64,000 bases of DNA from Rhizobacter sp. OV335 (GTDB lineage Bacteria; Pseudomonadota; Gammaproteobacteria; Burkholderiales; Burkholderiaceae_C). A model generated the notes under the pieces. That model ran no database searches and was not told the origin of the DNA. It worked only from the letters and a program-made list of their open reading frames with translations. Each line of letters begins with the position of its first letter. The first letter of the stretch is position 1. The position numbers and the translations under genes are program-made. The stretch covers positions 62,001 through 126,000 of the forward strand of contig NZ_FRCQ01000018.1 in the NCBI RefSeq assembly GCF_900142965.1, given 5' to 3'. Positions 8,921 to 22,412 of this stretch are shown piece after piece.

Positions 8921-9856
8921 TCACAGGTCGGCCAGCACCCGCAGATGCGCCGCGACGCTGCGCGCCAGCGCGCCGAGCGCATAGCCGCCCTCCAGGCACG
9001 AGACGATGCGCCCGCCGGCATGGCGGTCGGCCACGGCCTTGATGCGGCGCGTGAGCCATTCGTAGTCGGCCTCGACCAGGCCGAGCTGGCCGAGCTCGTC
9101 TTCGCGGTGCGCATCGAAGCCGGCCGAGACGAAGATCATCTGCGGCTTGAATTCTTCGAGCCGCGGCATCCACATCGCCTCGACGATCTCGCGCATCTCG
9201 GCACCCCGGGTGTACGGCGGCAGCGGCAGGTTCAGCATGTTGTCGCCCTTCGGCACGCCGCCGCTGTACGGGTACAGCGGGTGCTGGAAGAAGCTGACCA
9301 TCAGCACGCGTTCATCACCGGCCAGGATGTCTTCGGTGCCGTTGCCGTGGTGCACGTCGAAATCGACCACCGCCACCCGCTCCAGGCCGCGCACGTCGAG
9401 CGCATGGCGGGCCGCGATCGCGACGTTGTTGAAGAAGCAGAAGCCCATGGTCTCGTTGCGCGTCGCGTGGTGGCCGGGCGGGCGCACCGCGCAGAACGCG
9501 TTGTCGACCTGGCCGTCGATCACCGCATCGGTGGCCGCCACCGCGGCACCGGCGGCGCGCTGCACGGCGCGCCAGGTGCCGGCGTTCGCGACGGTGTCGG
9601 GGTCGAGCGCGCGGCTCTCGCCGGAGGTCGCCAGCTCCTCGAGCACCGCCCGCAGCTCGTCGACGTACAGGCTCTCGTGCGCCAGCGCCACGTCGTGCAG
9701 GTCGACCAGCGGCGCGTCGCGGCGCTCGAGCGCCATGTCGAGGCCGGTCGCCAGCAGGTGGTCGTTGATCGCGTCGAGGCGCTGCGGGCACTCGGGGTGG
9801 CCGCGGCCCATGTCGTGCTGCCGGCACTCGGGATGGCTGAAGAACGCAGTGGGCAT
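8921..9856 (-). CDS. Histone deacetylase superfamily protein (zinc amidohydrolase)
   Basis: A 311-residue arginase/deacetylase-fold enzyme. The motifs are in order: PECPQRLDAI near the N-terminus, RPPGHHA with the catalytic His pair, FFNNVAIAA, VVDFDVHHGNGTEDIL with metal-binding Asp and His, SAGFDAHRED with the third metal ligand, and LEGGY near the end. Bacterial members remove acetyl groups from small amines (acetylpolyamine amidohydrolases, AcuC-like) or proteins. The substrate cannot be set here. It is divergent from moxR, whose ATG lies 48 bases away. Confidence 0.93.
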   Translation of the reverse strand: MPTAFFSHPECRQHDMGRGHPECPQRLDAINDHLLATGLDMALERRDAPLVDLHDVALAHESLYVDELRAVLEELATSGESRALDPDTVANAGTWRAVQRAAGAAVAATDAVIDGQVDNAFCAVRPPGHHATRNETMGFCFFNNVAIAARHALDVRGLERVAVVDFDVHHGNGTEDILAGDERVLMVSFFQHPLYPYSGGVPKGDNMLNLPLPPYTRGAEMREIVEAMWMPRLEEFKPQMIFVSAGFDAHREDELGQLGLVEADYEWLTRRIKAVADRHAGGRIVSCLEGGYALGALARSVAAHLRVLADL

Positions 9857-9903
9857 CGGTGTTCAGGGTCCGGAATCGAGGCGGTTTCAGGTATGGTGGC
9901 TGC

Positions 9904-10839
<936 letters not shown>

Positions 10840-10858
10840 CCCGACGCCTGCCGCCACC

Positions 10859-11890
10859 ATGCAGGCCGCCGACGCCCTGAAGCTCCCGCTGCGCCCGTTC
10901 ACGCTCGCCGCCGGCGCGGTGCGCCAGCGCTTTCGCGCCTGGTGGCAGGCCAGGGTGCCGCGCACCGACACGCTGCTGCTGACGCAGCGCAACGTCTACA
11001 TCCTGCCGACCCGCGCCGGGCTGATGTTCGCGCTGACGCTGATGGTGCTGCTGGTCGCGTCGATCAACTACCAGCTCAACCTCGGCTACGTGCTGACCTT
11101 CCTGCTGGCCGGCAGCGGCATCGTCTCGATGCACCTGACGCACAACACGCTGCGCGGCATGACGCTGCACCTGCGCCCGCCGGCGGCCGGGTTCGCCGGC
11201 GATGCGGCGCCGCTCGCGGTCACGCTGACGAGCCCGGCCTCCGAACGCTTCGGCATCGGCCTGCGCCTCGAATCCGCCGACACGGCGACGCTGACCTGGG
11301 CCGACGTGCCGGCCGGCGGCCAGGCCCCGGCGCACGTCAGCTTCGTTCCCGCCACGCGCGGGCTGCACGAGGTGCCGGCGATCAGCATCGAGACGCGCTT
11401 TCCGCTCGGGTTGTTCCGCGCCTGGGCGGTGTGGCGCCCGGCCGCCCAGGTGCTCGTCTACCCGCGCCCCGAGCGCCCGCCGGCCCCGCTGCCGCCCGCC
11501 CACCCGACGCCCGGCGGTCCGGCCACCGGCCGGCGCACCGATGGCGGCGAGCTCGAAGGCGTGCGCAGCTACCGGCGCGGCGACCCGATGAAGCTGGTGG
11601 TCTGGAAGAAGGCCGCGCGCAGCCTCGAGACCGGCGGCGAGCTGGTCAGTCGCGACACCAGCGCCACCGTGCAGCAGCAACTGTGGCTCGACTGGCAGCG
11701 CTGCGCCGGCCTCGCGCCCGAAGACCGGCTGTCGCGGCTGGCCGCCTGGGTGCTGTCGGCCGAGCGCGCCGGCGCCGACTACGGGCTGCGCCTGCCCGGC
11801 CTGCAGATCGATCCGGCCCAGGGCGAGCTGCAGCGCCGGCGTTGCCTGGAGGCGCTGGCCTTGCACGGCGGCAGCGGAGCGGGCACATGA
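10859..11890 (+). CDS. DUF58 domain-containing membrane protein
   Basis: A 343-residue protein with two adjacent membrane helices (about residues 50-90, GLMFALTLMVLLVASINYQ and LGYVLTFLLAGSGIVSM). A periplasmic or cytoplasmic beta-rich region follows, then the DUF58 signature GGELEGVRSYRRGDPMKLVV and WKKAAR. DUF58 proteins carry a degenerate von Willebrand-A-like fold and are partners of MoxR ATPases. Its stop overlaps the tgpA start (ATGA), so the two are translationally coupled. Confidence 0.92.
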   Translation: MQAADALKLPLRPFTLAAGAVRQRFRAWWQARVPRTDTLLLTQRNVYILPTRAGLMFALTLMVLLVASINYQLNLGYVLTFLLAGSGIVSMHLTHNTLRGMTLHLRPPAAGFAGDAAPLAVTLTSPASERFGIGLRLESADTATLTWADVPAGGQAPAHVSFVPATRGLHEVPAISIETRFPLGLFRAWAVWRPAAQVLVYPRPERPPAPLPPAHPTPGGPATGRRTDGGELEGVRSYRRGDPMKLVVWKKAARSLETGGELVSRDTSATVQQQLWLDWQRCAGLAPEDRLSRLAAWVLSAERAGADYGLRLPGLQIDPAQGELQRRRCLEALALHGGSGAGT

Positions 11891-13947
11891 ACGCGACAGC
11901 GACCGCCTGGCTGCCGCGCTGGCCCGGCTGGCGGCACCTGCCGCGCGACACGCGCGACACGCTGTTCCTGCTGCTCGTGATCGCCTGGACCGTGCTGCCG
12001 CACCTTCTGCACCTGCCGCCGTGGTGCGCCGCGCTGACCGCCGGCGTGCTGCTGTGGCGCGGCCGCCTCGCGCTGAGCGGCAGCGCGCTGCCCAACCGGT
12101 GGGTGCGCGGCGGGCTGCTGGCGCTCGCGATCGGGCTGACGCTGTTCTCGTTCCGCTCGCTGCTCGGCAAGGAGCCCGGCATCACGCTCGCGGTGGTGCT
12201 GATGTCGATGAAGACGCTGGAGCTGCGGGCCCGGCGCGATGCCTTCGTCGTGTTCTTCCTCGGCTTCTTCCTGGTGCTGACGCACTTCCTGTACTCGCAG
12301 TCGCTGCCGGTCGCGGCCGCGATGCTGCTGTCGGTGTGGGGCCTGCTGACCGCGCTGGTGCTGGCGCACATGCCGGTCGGTCAGCCGCAGCTGCGCAAGG
12401 CGGCGCGGCTGGCGCTGCGCAGCGCAGCGCTGGGCGCGCCGGTGATGGTGCTGCTGTTCGTGATGTTCCCGCGCCTCGGGCCGCTGTGGGGCGTGCCGCA
12501 GGACGGCATGTCGACGACCGGCCTGTCCAACAGCATGCGCATGGGGTCGGTCGCCGAGGTCGCGAACGACGACAGCGTCGCGATGCGCATCCGCTTCCTC
12601 GGGCCGGTGCCGCCGCCCGAGGCGATGTACTTCCGCGGCCCGGTGCTCGCGCGCTACGACGGCGATGAATGGCGGCCGCTGTTCCGCTCCGAGTTCGCGC
12701 CGCCACTGCGCGGCGCGTTGCGAACCGACGGCCCGGCGTACCGCTACGAGGTGACGCTCGAGCCGCTGCGCCTGCCGCTGCTGCCGCTGCTGGAGGCGAC
12801 GACCGAGGTCGAACCGATCGACAACCTGCCGGTGTCGCGCCGCGACGACCTGTCGTGGCGGACGCAGCGGCCGGTCACCGAGCGGCTGCGCTTCACGGCG
12901 GTCGCGCACACGCGCTTCCAGCACGGGCCGGTGAAACGCGGCAACGAGTTGCGCGAGTTCGTGCAGCTGCCGACCGGCTACAACCCGCGCACGATCGCGT
13001 GGGCCGCGCAGTTTCTGAAGCGGCCCGATCTGGCGCAGGCCGATTCGGGCACGCTGGCCCGCGCGGTGCTGCAGCACATCGCCAGCAGCGGCTTCGGCTA
13101 CACGCTGGCGCCGGGCGTGTACGGCGAGGCCGATCCGCGCACCGCGGTCGACGAGTTCTGGCTCGATCGAAAGCTCGGCTTCTGCGAGCACTTCGCCGCC
13201 GCGTTCGTGATCGTGATGCGGGCGATGGACGTGCCGGCGCGGGTCGTCACCGGCTACCAGGGCACCGACCCGGCGCCGGTCGACGGCTTCTACATCGTGC
13301 GCCAGAGCTCGGCGCATGCCTGGGCCGAGTACTGGCAGGAGGGCATCGGCTGGGTGCGCGCCGACCCGACCGCCGCGGTGGCGCCGGACCGCATCGCGCG
13401 CAGCACGCGGCTCGCGCCGCAGCCGGGGCTGGTGGCCGGCGCGATCGGCTCGGTCAGCCCGGCGCTGCTGGCGCAGTTGCGCGGCGCGTGGGAGTCGGTC
13501 AACAACCGCTGGAACCAGTGGGTGCTGAACTACTCGCGCGGGCAGCAGCTCGATCTGCTGAAGAACCTGGGCTTCAGCTCGCCGAGCTGGGAAGACCTGG
13601 CGCTGCTGCTGATCGGCGCGCTGAGCACGCTGGCGCTGCTGGGCGCCGGCTGGGCGTGGTGGGACCGGCACCGGCAGGAGCCATGGCAGCGGCAGGCGCG
13701 GCAGTTGCGCGCCGCGCTGCAGCGGCTGGGGCTGGCCGCGCTGCCGCATGACACGCCGCGGGCGCTGGCGGGGCAGGTCGACGCGCGCTTCGGTGCGCGG
13801 GGTGCACCGCTGGTGGCGCTGCTGCAGGTGCTCGACGCGCAGCGCTATGGTCGCGGCGCGATCGAGCGGCCTTCGGCACCATGGCTGCGCGCGGTGCAAG
13901 CGCAGGTGCGCGCGCTGAAAGACGCGTTGGCGAATGCCCCGAGATGA
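11887..13947 (+). CDS. tgpA: TgpA-like membrane transglutaminase (DUF3488/transglutaminase-like)
   Basis: A 686-residue membrane protein. About six hydrophobic helices in the first ~190 residues precede a periplasmic transglutaminase core. The catalytic Cys is in KLGFCEHFAAAFVIVMRA, His in SSAHAWAEYW and Asp in VRADPTAAV. A last membrane helix (LALLLIGALSTLALLGAGWA) precedes a cytoplasmic tail with DUF4129-like character. TgpA of Pseudomonas aeruginosa is an essential enzyme of this architecture. The start overlaps the DUF58 stop, and the order moxR-DUF58-tgpA is the conserved module. Confidence 0.92.
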   Translation: MNATATAWLPRWPGWRHLPRDTRDTLFLLLVIAWTVLPHLLHLPPWCAALTAGVLLWRGRLALSGSALPNRWVRGGLLALAIGLTLFSFRSLLGKEPGITLAVVLMSMKTLELRARRDAFVVFFLGFFLVLTHFLYSQSLPVAAAMLLSVWGLLTALVLAHMPVGQPQLRKAARLALRSAALGAPVMVLLFVMFPRLGPLWGVPQDGMSTTGLSNSMRMGSVAEVANDDSVAMRIRFLGPVPPPEAMYFRGPVLARYDGDEWRPLFRSEFAPPLRGALRTDGPAYRYEVTLEPLRLPLLPLLEATTEVEPIDNLPVSRRDDLSWRTQRPVTERLRFTAVAHTRFQHGPVKRGNELREFVQLPTGYNPRTIAWAAQFLKRPDLAQADSGTLARAVLQHIASSGFGYTLAPGVYGEADPRTAVDEFWLDRKLGFCEHFAAAFVIVMRAMDVPARVVTGYQGTDPAPVDGFYIVRQSSAHAWAEYWQEGIGWVRADPTAAVAPDRIARSTRLAPQPGLVAGAIGSVSPALLAQLRGAWESVNNRWNQWVLNYSRGQQLDLLKNLGFSSPSWEDLALLLIGALSTLALLGAGWAWWDRHRQEPWQRQARQLRAALQRLGLAALPHDTPRALAGQVDARFGARGAPLVALLQVLDAQRYGRGAIERPSAPWLRAVQAQVRALKDALANAPR

Positions 13948-13976
13948 CGAGGCTCGCCGACGCCGATAATTTGCCG

Positions 13977-15080
13977 ATGTCCCCAGGTTCCCGTCGCCCG
14001 TTTTCTGCACTGCCAGCGCTGCTGGCCGCAGCCTGCCTGCTCGCCGGCACCGGCATCGCCGACGCCAAGCCGAAGAAGAAGCACCCTGCCCCCGCAGCGG
14101 CGCGCGTCGAGAACGCCCCCGACACGGTGAGCTACGCCGGCCGCGACGACGTGATGCGCTTCGGCGCCGAGCTGGCCGAGCGGCAGGGCCTGGACGCTGG
14201 CTGGGTGCAGTCTCAACTGGCCGAGGCGCGCTACATCCCGAACGTCGCGAAGTTCATCATGCCGCCGCCGGCCGGCACCGCGAAAGACTGGGCCGCCTAC
14301 CGCGGCCGCTTCGTCGAGCCCAAGCGCATCCGCGCCGGCCTCGCGTTCTGGCGCGACAACGAGAAGTGGCTGGCGCGCGCCGAAGAGCTCTACGGCGTGC
14401 CGGCCGAGATCGTCGTCGGCATCGTCGGCGTCGAGACGATCTACGGCCAGCAGATGGGCGGCTTCCGCGTGATCGATGCGCTGGCCACGCTGGCCTTCGA
14501 TTTCCCGACCGGCCGGCGCGACCGCAGCGGCTTCTTCCGCGACGAGCTGGAGCAGTACTTCGTGCTGTGCCACAGCGAGAACATCGACCCGCTCGCGCTG
14601 AAAGGCAGCTATGCCGGCGCGATGGGCATGGGGCAGTTCATGCCCAGCAGCTGGAACCGCTATGCGGTGGATTTCGACGGCGACGGCCGCGTCGACCTGC
14701 ACACGAGCGGCGCCGACATCGTCGGCAGCGTCGCCCACTACCTGGCCGAGTTCGGCTGGCAGCGCGGCATGCCGACGCACTTCGACGTGGCCGCGCCGGT
14801 CGATGCCGCCGACCGCGCGACGCTGCTGGTGCCCGACATCGTGCCGAGCTTCACGCCGCAGGAGTTCCTCGCGCATGGCGCCGCACTGCCGGCCGCGGCC
14901 CGCGAGTTCGGCGACAAGCTCGCGCTGATCGAGCTGCAGAACGGCGATGCCGCGCCGAGCTATGTGGCCGGCACGCCGAACTTCTATGCAGTGACGCGCT
15001 ACAACTGGTCAAGCTACTACGCACTGGCGGTGATCGAGCTGGGGCAGGCGGTGGCGTTGATACAAGGCCGCACGCGCTGA
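13977..15080 (+). CDS. mltB: Lytic murein transglycosylase B
   Basis: A 367-residue periplasmic enzyme that cleaves peptidoglycan glycan strands with formation of 1,6-anhydromuramic acid. The SLT-2 domain carries the catalytic Glu in IVGIVGVETIYGQQMGG and the binding motif AGAMGMGQFMPSSWNRYAVD. The ATG at 13977 opens directly into a signal peptide (MSPGSRRPFSALPALL..., cleavage near IADA). An ATG at 13944 overlaps the tgpA stop (ATGA) and would add 11 residues before it, so it is the alternative start. No lipobox cysteine is evident, so it is probably soluble. The co-directional tgpA suggests an envelope-related cluster. Confidence 0.9.
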   Translation: MSPGSRRPFSALPALLAAACLLAGTGIADAKPKKKHPAPAAARVENAPDTVSYAGRDDVMRFGAELAERQGLDAGWVQSQLAEARYIPNVAKFIMPPPAGTAKDWAAYRGRFVEPKRIRAGLAFWRDNEKWLARAEELYGVPAEIVVGIVGVETIYGQQMGGFRVIDALATLAFDFPTGRRDRSGFFRDELEQYFVLCHSENIDPLALKGSYAGAMGMGQFMPSSWNRYAVDFDGDGRVDLHTSGADIVGSVAHYLAEFGWQRGMPTHFDVAAPVDAADRATLLVPDIVPSFTPQEFLAHGAALPAAAREFGDKLALIELQNGDAAPSYVAGTPNFYAVTRYNWSSYYALAVIELGQAVALIQGRTR

Positions 15081-15172
15081 CATGGCGAGCTGCTGATCCA
15101 CGGATCGGCAACCCTGACGGAGACGATCGGCCCGAGACAAGCGCATCGCTCCATCATGCTGCCCGTTCTCCG

Positions 15173-15200
15173 GGAACGAAGCATTGCATCGTGCGACTAA
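15173..15200 (+). promoter_or_regulatory. hrp-box-like promoter upstream of the ankyrin effector-like gene
   Basis: GGAACG (15173-15178), 15 bases, then CGACTAA (15194-15200) closely match the HrpL sigma-factor consensus GGAACC-N15/16-CCACNNA: 5 of 6 and 4 of 5 defined positions. The box ends 45 bases before the predicted start codon. Two mismatches in a ~165-base spacer can arise by chance (a few percent by simple counting), so the call rests on its pairing with an effector-like gene. No TTCG-N16-TTCG (HrpB-type) pair is seen. Confidence 0.35.
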
Positions 15201-15204
15201 AGGC

Positions 15205-15222
15205 GCTTCGGCACCCCGAAGC
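15205..15222 (+). other. Leader hairpin before the effector-like gene
   Basis: GCTTCGG-CACC-CCGAAGC forms a perfect 7-bp stem with a 4-base loop, 23 bases before the ATG. It has no following U-tract, so it is unlikely to be a terminator. If transcribed it would lie in the 5' leader and might affect translation or mRNA stability. A separate short inverted repeat, GTTC-TCCGG-GAAC (15165-15177), overlaps the hrp-like box. Confidence 0.45.
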
Positions 15223-15245
15223 CATGACTGCCCGGAAGTTTCCCA

Positions 15246-17642
15246 ATGCAACCCAGCATCCGCCCCCTTCACACGCCCGCGCGACCCCCGACAGGGCCAA
15301 CCGGCGTCCACGGCACGCCAACCTCGAAGGAAGGGGGGACCACCGCAGCGGACTGGCGGAAACATCTCGAGCTGCAGCGAGGGCTTCCGCCGTTCGATCT
15401 TGTTCCCCGCGGCGACACGTGGGTCGACATCGGGGTCCGGGATGAGTTCGGTTCGCCGTTCGCACTGAACTGGGACGCAGGCCGGTCGCTGCTGCGCCGC
15501 TTCTATGCCTGCAAAGCATCCACCGACATGCGTCTCGCCGAGCGAGACGGGAAACCGCTGACAGCAAGCGATTTCGTCCGGCAACTGACACGGGTGCTGC
15601 ACGAGCTGCAGGAAGAAGCGAACCAGACGCAGACGCCGGACTTGCGAGTCACCTACGACTGCGCCACCGAAAGCGAACACTTTGTGCCCATCAGCTGCGT
15701 CCTCGTCGAAGGCCGTTGGCACGTCATCGTGGCCGACTCCCTCGAGATGAGCGAACCGCTCAAAGACGCCCTCAAGCAAGCCGCGAGCGAACTGCCCCCG
15801 ACCGTCCAGCTCCATGTGGTCGAGGCGGCCGGCATGGCGAGCCACGGATGCCGCGAACAGACCTTGCTCTTCGGCCGGCGCCTGACGGCCCGCGATCCAA
15901 GCGGAGAACCGCTGATCAGCGCCGCGTCATTGTTTGAAGAATCCAGGAATCCCAAGAGCAAGCGCTTCCCGGGGGCCCTGACGATGCATCTGCCGGACCG
16001 GCTGCGCTTCTATGCCGAGCGTCCCGGCCTTCGCAACACGGACCGGGAGGTCGGGCAACCGGTTGTCCACCAACGCAAGAATGCGGATGGCGCGCGCCAC
16101 GGCGAGACGCTTGAACAGTGGTTCGTGCGCCATTCCCCGGGCAGGCGCATGGAGTACCTGCGCCTGAAAGGATTGCGGCTGGCCGTGCGGGTGCGCATCC
16201 AGCACTACCTGGAAAAGCTGGATGCGAACCCGGGCAGCCGGTGGCCGGACGCGGCGAAGCGCAGCTTCATCGTCGAAGCGAAGAAGGTATTGCGCAGCAG
16301 CGCAAGGAATCACGTCGCCCGCAAGGATCTCGACAACCTGCACCTCGACCTGGATGCCGTTGATGCGTGGCTTGCCGAGAGCGGGGTTGTCACCTGGTCG
16401 GCGCAGGTGCTCAGACAGACCGACGGCTCCGGTGGTACCTCCCTGCTTTCGCAAGTCCGCGACCATGGGTCGGTCTGGTCCCAGTCGCGTGTGCTGCGGC
16501 ATTGCATGCCCATGCTGATGCAGCTGACGAGCGACGAGCGCGTCTCGCTGCTGTCGATGGCGCTGAACTGCGAGGACGACGCCTGCCTCGCAGACGTGCT
16601 GGCCGCCATGGCAGAGCAACACGAGATTTCAGCGGCTTTGGGGCGCCTGGACGCGTTGCAACCAGGGTACGACCTTGGCCGCAACAACCTGTTGTCCGCC
16701 TTGAGCCATGTCGCCGCCGCAGGCCTTGCTGAGACCGTGTCCCGTTTGCTGCAGCTCGGGATCGACCCGAAAGGCGACGTGGCAACGGCAGAGCTTCAGA
16801 AAACGCTTCTCGCGCAACGCGCCAACGCAGAGGCCGTCGCCGAGAGGCTGGTGCAAGGCGGGGCGCGATGGTCGGACTGGTTGCTGGCGCTGTGGTCCAG
16901 CGGCCAGGGTGACACCCCGGCTGCCAAGTGGCTGGAGCAAAGACCGCGCGAGGTTGATGGCGGACGCACTCCCTTCATGCTGGCCGCCGGGGCTGGAAAT
17001 CTGGAGAAGCTTCGCGCGCTCCACACCGACAGGACACTGAAGGACGTGACCGACAGCGATTGCAACGCGCTCACCTACGCCGCGGCGTCAGGTCATGTCG
17101 AGAGCTGCAAGCAGCTTCTCGAATGGGGCGCCGACCCGAGCCGGCACGCGCTGTCCCAAGCCGCCCGCAACGGTCACCCGGCCGTCGTCGAGTTGCTGTT
17201 GGGCCATAGCGGGATCGATATCGACCAAGTGGATCCGCTCGGGAACAGACCCGCGATCGCCGCACTGCTCGCCGGACATGTCAACGTGGCAAAGATCCTG
17301 ACGAACGCTGGAGCCGACCTGGCCGGCGCGCTGGGCCGGCCAGCGGCCACGGACGGCCGCATGGAAATGCGCATGGACGTTTTCCGCTCGGCGATCAATC
17401 ACGACCGGGTCGACGTGATCAGGGCACTGGCAGAGATGGATGGCTTTGCGGCAGACTACGTCGATCCGTGGGGACGGACACCCTTGTTCTACGCGGCCAT
17501 GACCCCCTCGCTTCGCAGCGCGAGGGCGTTGCTCGAGCTCGGCGCCAATCGTGACCACTCGGACAATGGCGGGAAAACGGCGTTGCAGTACGCCAGAGGG
17601 ACTGAGATGACATCCCTCCTCACGACCTACCAGAGAATGTAG
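15246..17642 (+). CDS. Ankyrin-repeat protein with a YopJ-family (Acetyltransf_14-like) N-terminal domain; candidate secreted effector
   Basis: A 798-residue protein with three visible parts. Residues 1-45 are Pro/Thr/Ser/Gly-rich and likely disordered, like type III secretion signals. Residues ~60-215 hold His145 (SEHFVPISCVLVEGRWHVI), Asp164 (VIVADSLEM) and Cys202 (AGMASHGCREQTLLFGRRL). The His-to-acid spacing of 19 and acid-to-Cys spacing of 38 fit the YopJ/PopP2 catalytic triad (19 and about 42-44 in known members). A helical middle leads to ankyrin repeats from ~478, clear from 573 to the end (GRTPFMLAAGAGNLEKL, NALTYAAASGHVESCKQLL, AARNGHPAVVELLLG). Known YopJ enzymes acetylate host proteins; activity here is inferred. 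The gene has visibly lower GC than its neighbours, no operon partner, and lies between mltB and zipA. The ankyrin call is certain; the YopJ call is probable. Confidence 0.8.
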   Translation: MQPSIRPLHTPARPPTGPTGVHGTPTSKEGGTTAADWRKHLELQRGLPPFDLVPRGDTWVDIGVRDEFGSPFALNWDAGRSLLRRFYACKASTDMRLAERDGKPLTASDFVRQLTRVLHELQEEANQTQTPDLRVTYDCATESEHFVPISCVLVEGRWHVIVADSLEMSEPLKDALKQAASELPPTVQLHVVEAAGMASHGCREQTLLFGRRLTARDPSGEPLISAASLFEESRNPKSKRFPGALTMHLPDRLRFYAERPGLRNTDREVGQPVVHQRKNADGARHGETLEQWFVRHSPGRRMEYLRLKGLRLAVRVRIQHYLEKLDANPGSRWPDAAKRSFIVEAKKVLRSSARNHVARKDLDNLHLDLDAVDAWLAESGVVTWSAQVLRQTDGSGGTSLLSQVRDHGSVWSQSRVLRHCMPMLMQLTSDERVSLLSMALNCEDDACLADVLAAMAEQHEISAALGRLDALQPGYDLGRNNLLSALSHVAAAGLAETVSRLLQLGIDPKGDVATAELQKTLLAQRANAEAVAERLVQGGARWSDWLLALWSSGQGDTPAAKWLEQRPREVDGGRTPFMLAAGAGNLEKLRALHTDRTLKDVTDSDCNALTYAAASGHVESCKQLLEWGADPSRHALSQAARNGHPAVVELLLGHSGIDIDQVDPLGNRPAIAALLAGHVNVAKILTNAGADLAGALGRPAATDGRMEMRMDVFRSAINHDRVDVIRALAEMDGFAADYVDPWGRTPLFYAAMTPSLRSARALLELGANRDHSDNGGKTALQYARGTEMTSLLTTYQRM

Positions 17643-17673
17643 AGGTCGTGGCCATCCCGGATTGGCATTCGGG

Positions 17674-18768
17674 CTACGAGAACAACCGCCGCGCCGCCGC
17701 GGTGCCGGCCGCCAGGTCGTGCGTCTCCAGCGCCTGGTACAGCTGCCCCAGTTCCCCGCCGATCGCGGCGAACCCCTCGGGCCGCAGCAACTGCCCGTTG
17801 TCGTCGACGATCGCCGCATCCATGCCGAGCGACAAGGCCTGCGCGCTCGCCTGCCAGGCGATGAACGGCTCGGCGCGCGCATCGGTCTGCGGCACGTCGA
17901 AGCTCAGCGTCACGTCGCGCACCACCGACTTGTTCGGGTCGTCGGCGAACGCCGCCTGCGAATCGAAGCTCAGCGTCAGCACCGGCGGCGCGCCCTCGTC
18001 GCTCGCGGGCAGCACCAGCCTGCCCGGCACCACGCCCGGCACGAAGCCGTGCCGCGCCGCATGCTGGTGGATGTAGCCGACGCTCCACGCCGCCGAGCGC
18101 GCCTGCAGGTGCACCGCGAGCTGCGCATCGTGCTCGCCGGCGAAGCCATCGAGCTCGCGCGCCCGGGCGACCGCATCGAGCATGTCGGGGAAATCGGCCA
18201 TCGCGCCGATCGATTCGGCAAAGGCCTGCAGCTTCTGCACGAACTCGGAGTACTCGATCTCGTTGACCGCGCCCATCCGGTTGGCCAGTTGCAGCCCGGC
18301 CTGGAACTCGCCGTAGCGCTGGCCGGCGGTGGGCGGTTCCCATTCGCCGCTGTCGGCGTTCAGGCCTTCGATCAGGAACGGCTTGCTGCCGGCGCGGCGC
18401 GTCGGCGGCAGGTGAGGCAGCACCGATTCGGCGCTGACCGGCGCATCGAGCGTCAGCGTCGCGATCGCGTCGATCAGCGCATCGATGCGCACGGTGGCAC
18501 GCCGCACCGGCGGCGGCTGCAGCGCACTGCCGAGGTCGATGCGCGACGACAGGTCGTTGCCACCCGCGGCCGGCCCCGGCTCGCCGAACACCGGTTCACG
18601 CTGCTCGGACGGTTCGCGGCCTGCCATGACAGCGGGCGAGCCCGGCGGCGGCAATGCCTCCATCGGCCGCCGCGGCCCGGCCTTGCGCGCCTGCCACGCG
18701 CCATGCGCGATCACGCCGGCCAGCACGACGCCGCCCAGCGCGGCCAGCGAGACGGTCAGCGTGCTCAT
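17674..18768 (-). CDS. zipA: Cell division protein ZipA-like
   Basis: A 364-residue protein with the ZipA plan: an N-terminal membrane anchor (residues 3-25, LTVSLAALGGVVLAGVIAHGA), a proline-rich and variable linker (~28-220), and a C-terminal ZipA-type FtsZ-binding domain (about 225-355). It tethers FtsZ to the inner membrane at division. The stop of smc lies 22 bases upstream, the standard smc-zipA order in betaproteobacteria. In many relatives ligA follows zipA; here the next gene is the convergent ankyrin gene. Confidence 0.85.
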   Translation of the reverse strand: MSTLTVSLAALGGVVLAGVIAHGAWQARKAGPRRPMEALPPPGSPAVMAGREPSEQREPVFGEPGPAAGGNDLSSRIDLGSALQPPPVRRATVRIDALIDAIATLTLDAPVSAESVLPHLPPTRRAGSKPFLIEGLNADSGEWEPPTAGQRYGEFQAGLQLANRMGAVNEIEYSEFVQKLQAFAESIGAMADFPDMLDAVARARELDGFAGEHDAQLAVHLQARSAAWSVGYIHQHAARHGFVPGVVPGRLVLPASDEGAPPVLTLSFDSQAAFADDPNKSVVRDVTLSFDVPQTDARAEPFIAWQASAQALSLGMDAAIVDDNGQLLRPEGFAAIGGELGQLYQALETHDLAAGTAAARRLFS

Positions 18769-18790
18769 CGGCGCTGCGGCACGATCGCCA

Positions 18791-22315
<3,525 letters not shown>

Positions 22316-22412
22316 GGAGAGCAGTCCCGGCGGGCTGCGGCGGAGGGTGCCGCAAGTCGCCTAAGTCATTGATTTATTTAGGGAATTCCACGTGTACGCG
22401 GACTTCGGGCGA

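Noticed and set aside
10942-13947. A single 1001-codon frame joining the DUF58 region to tgpA
   Set aside because: Only the part from 11887 carries the TgpA sequence; the first ~315 codons are out-of-frame shadow of the DUF58 gene, which has its own good frame.
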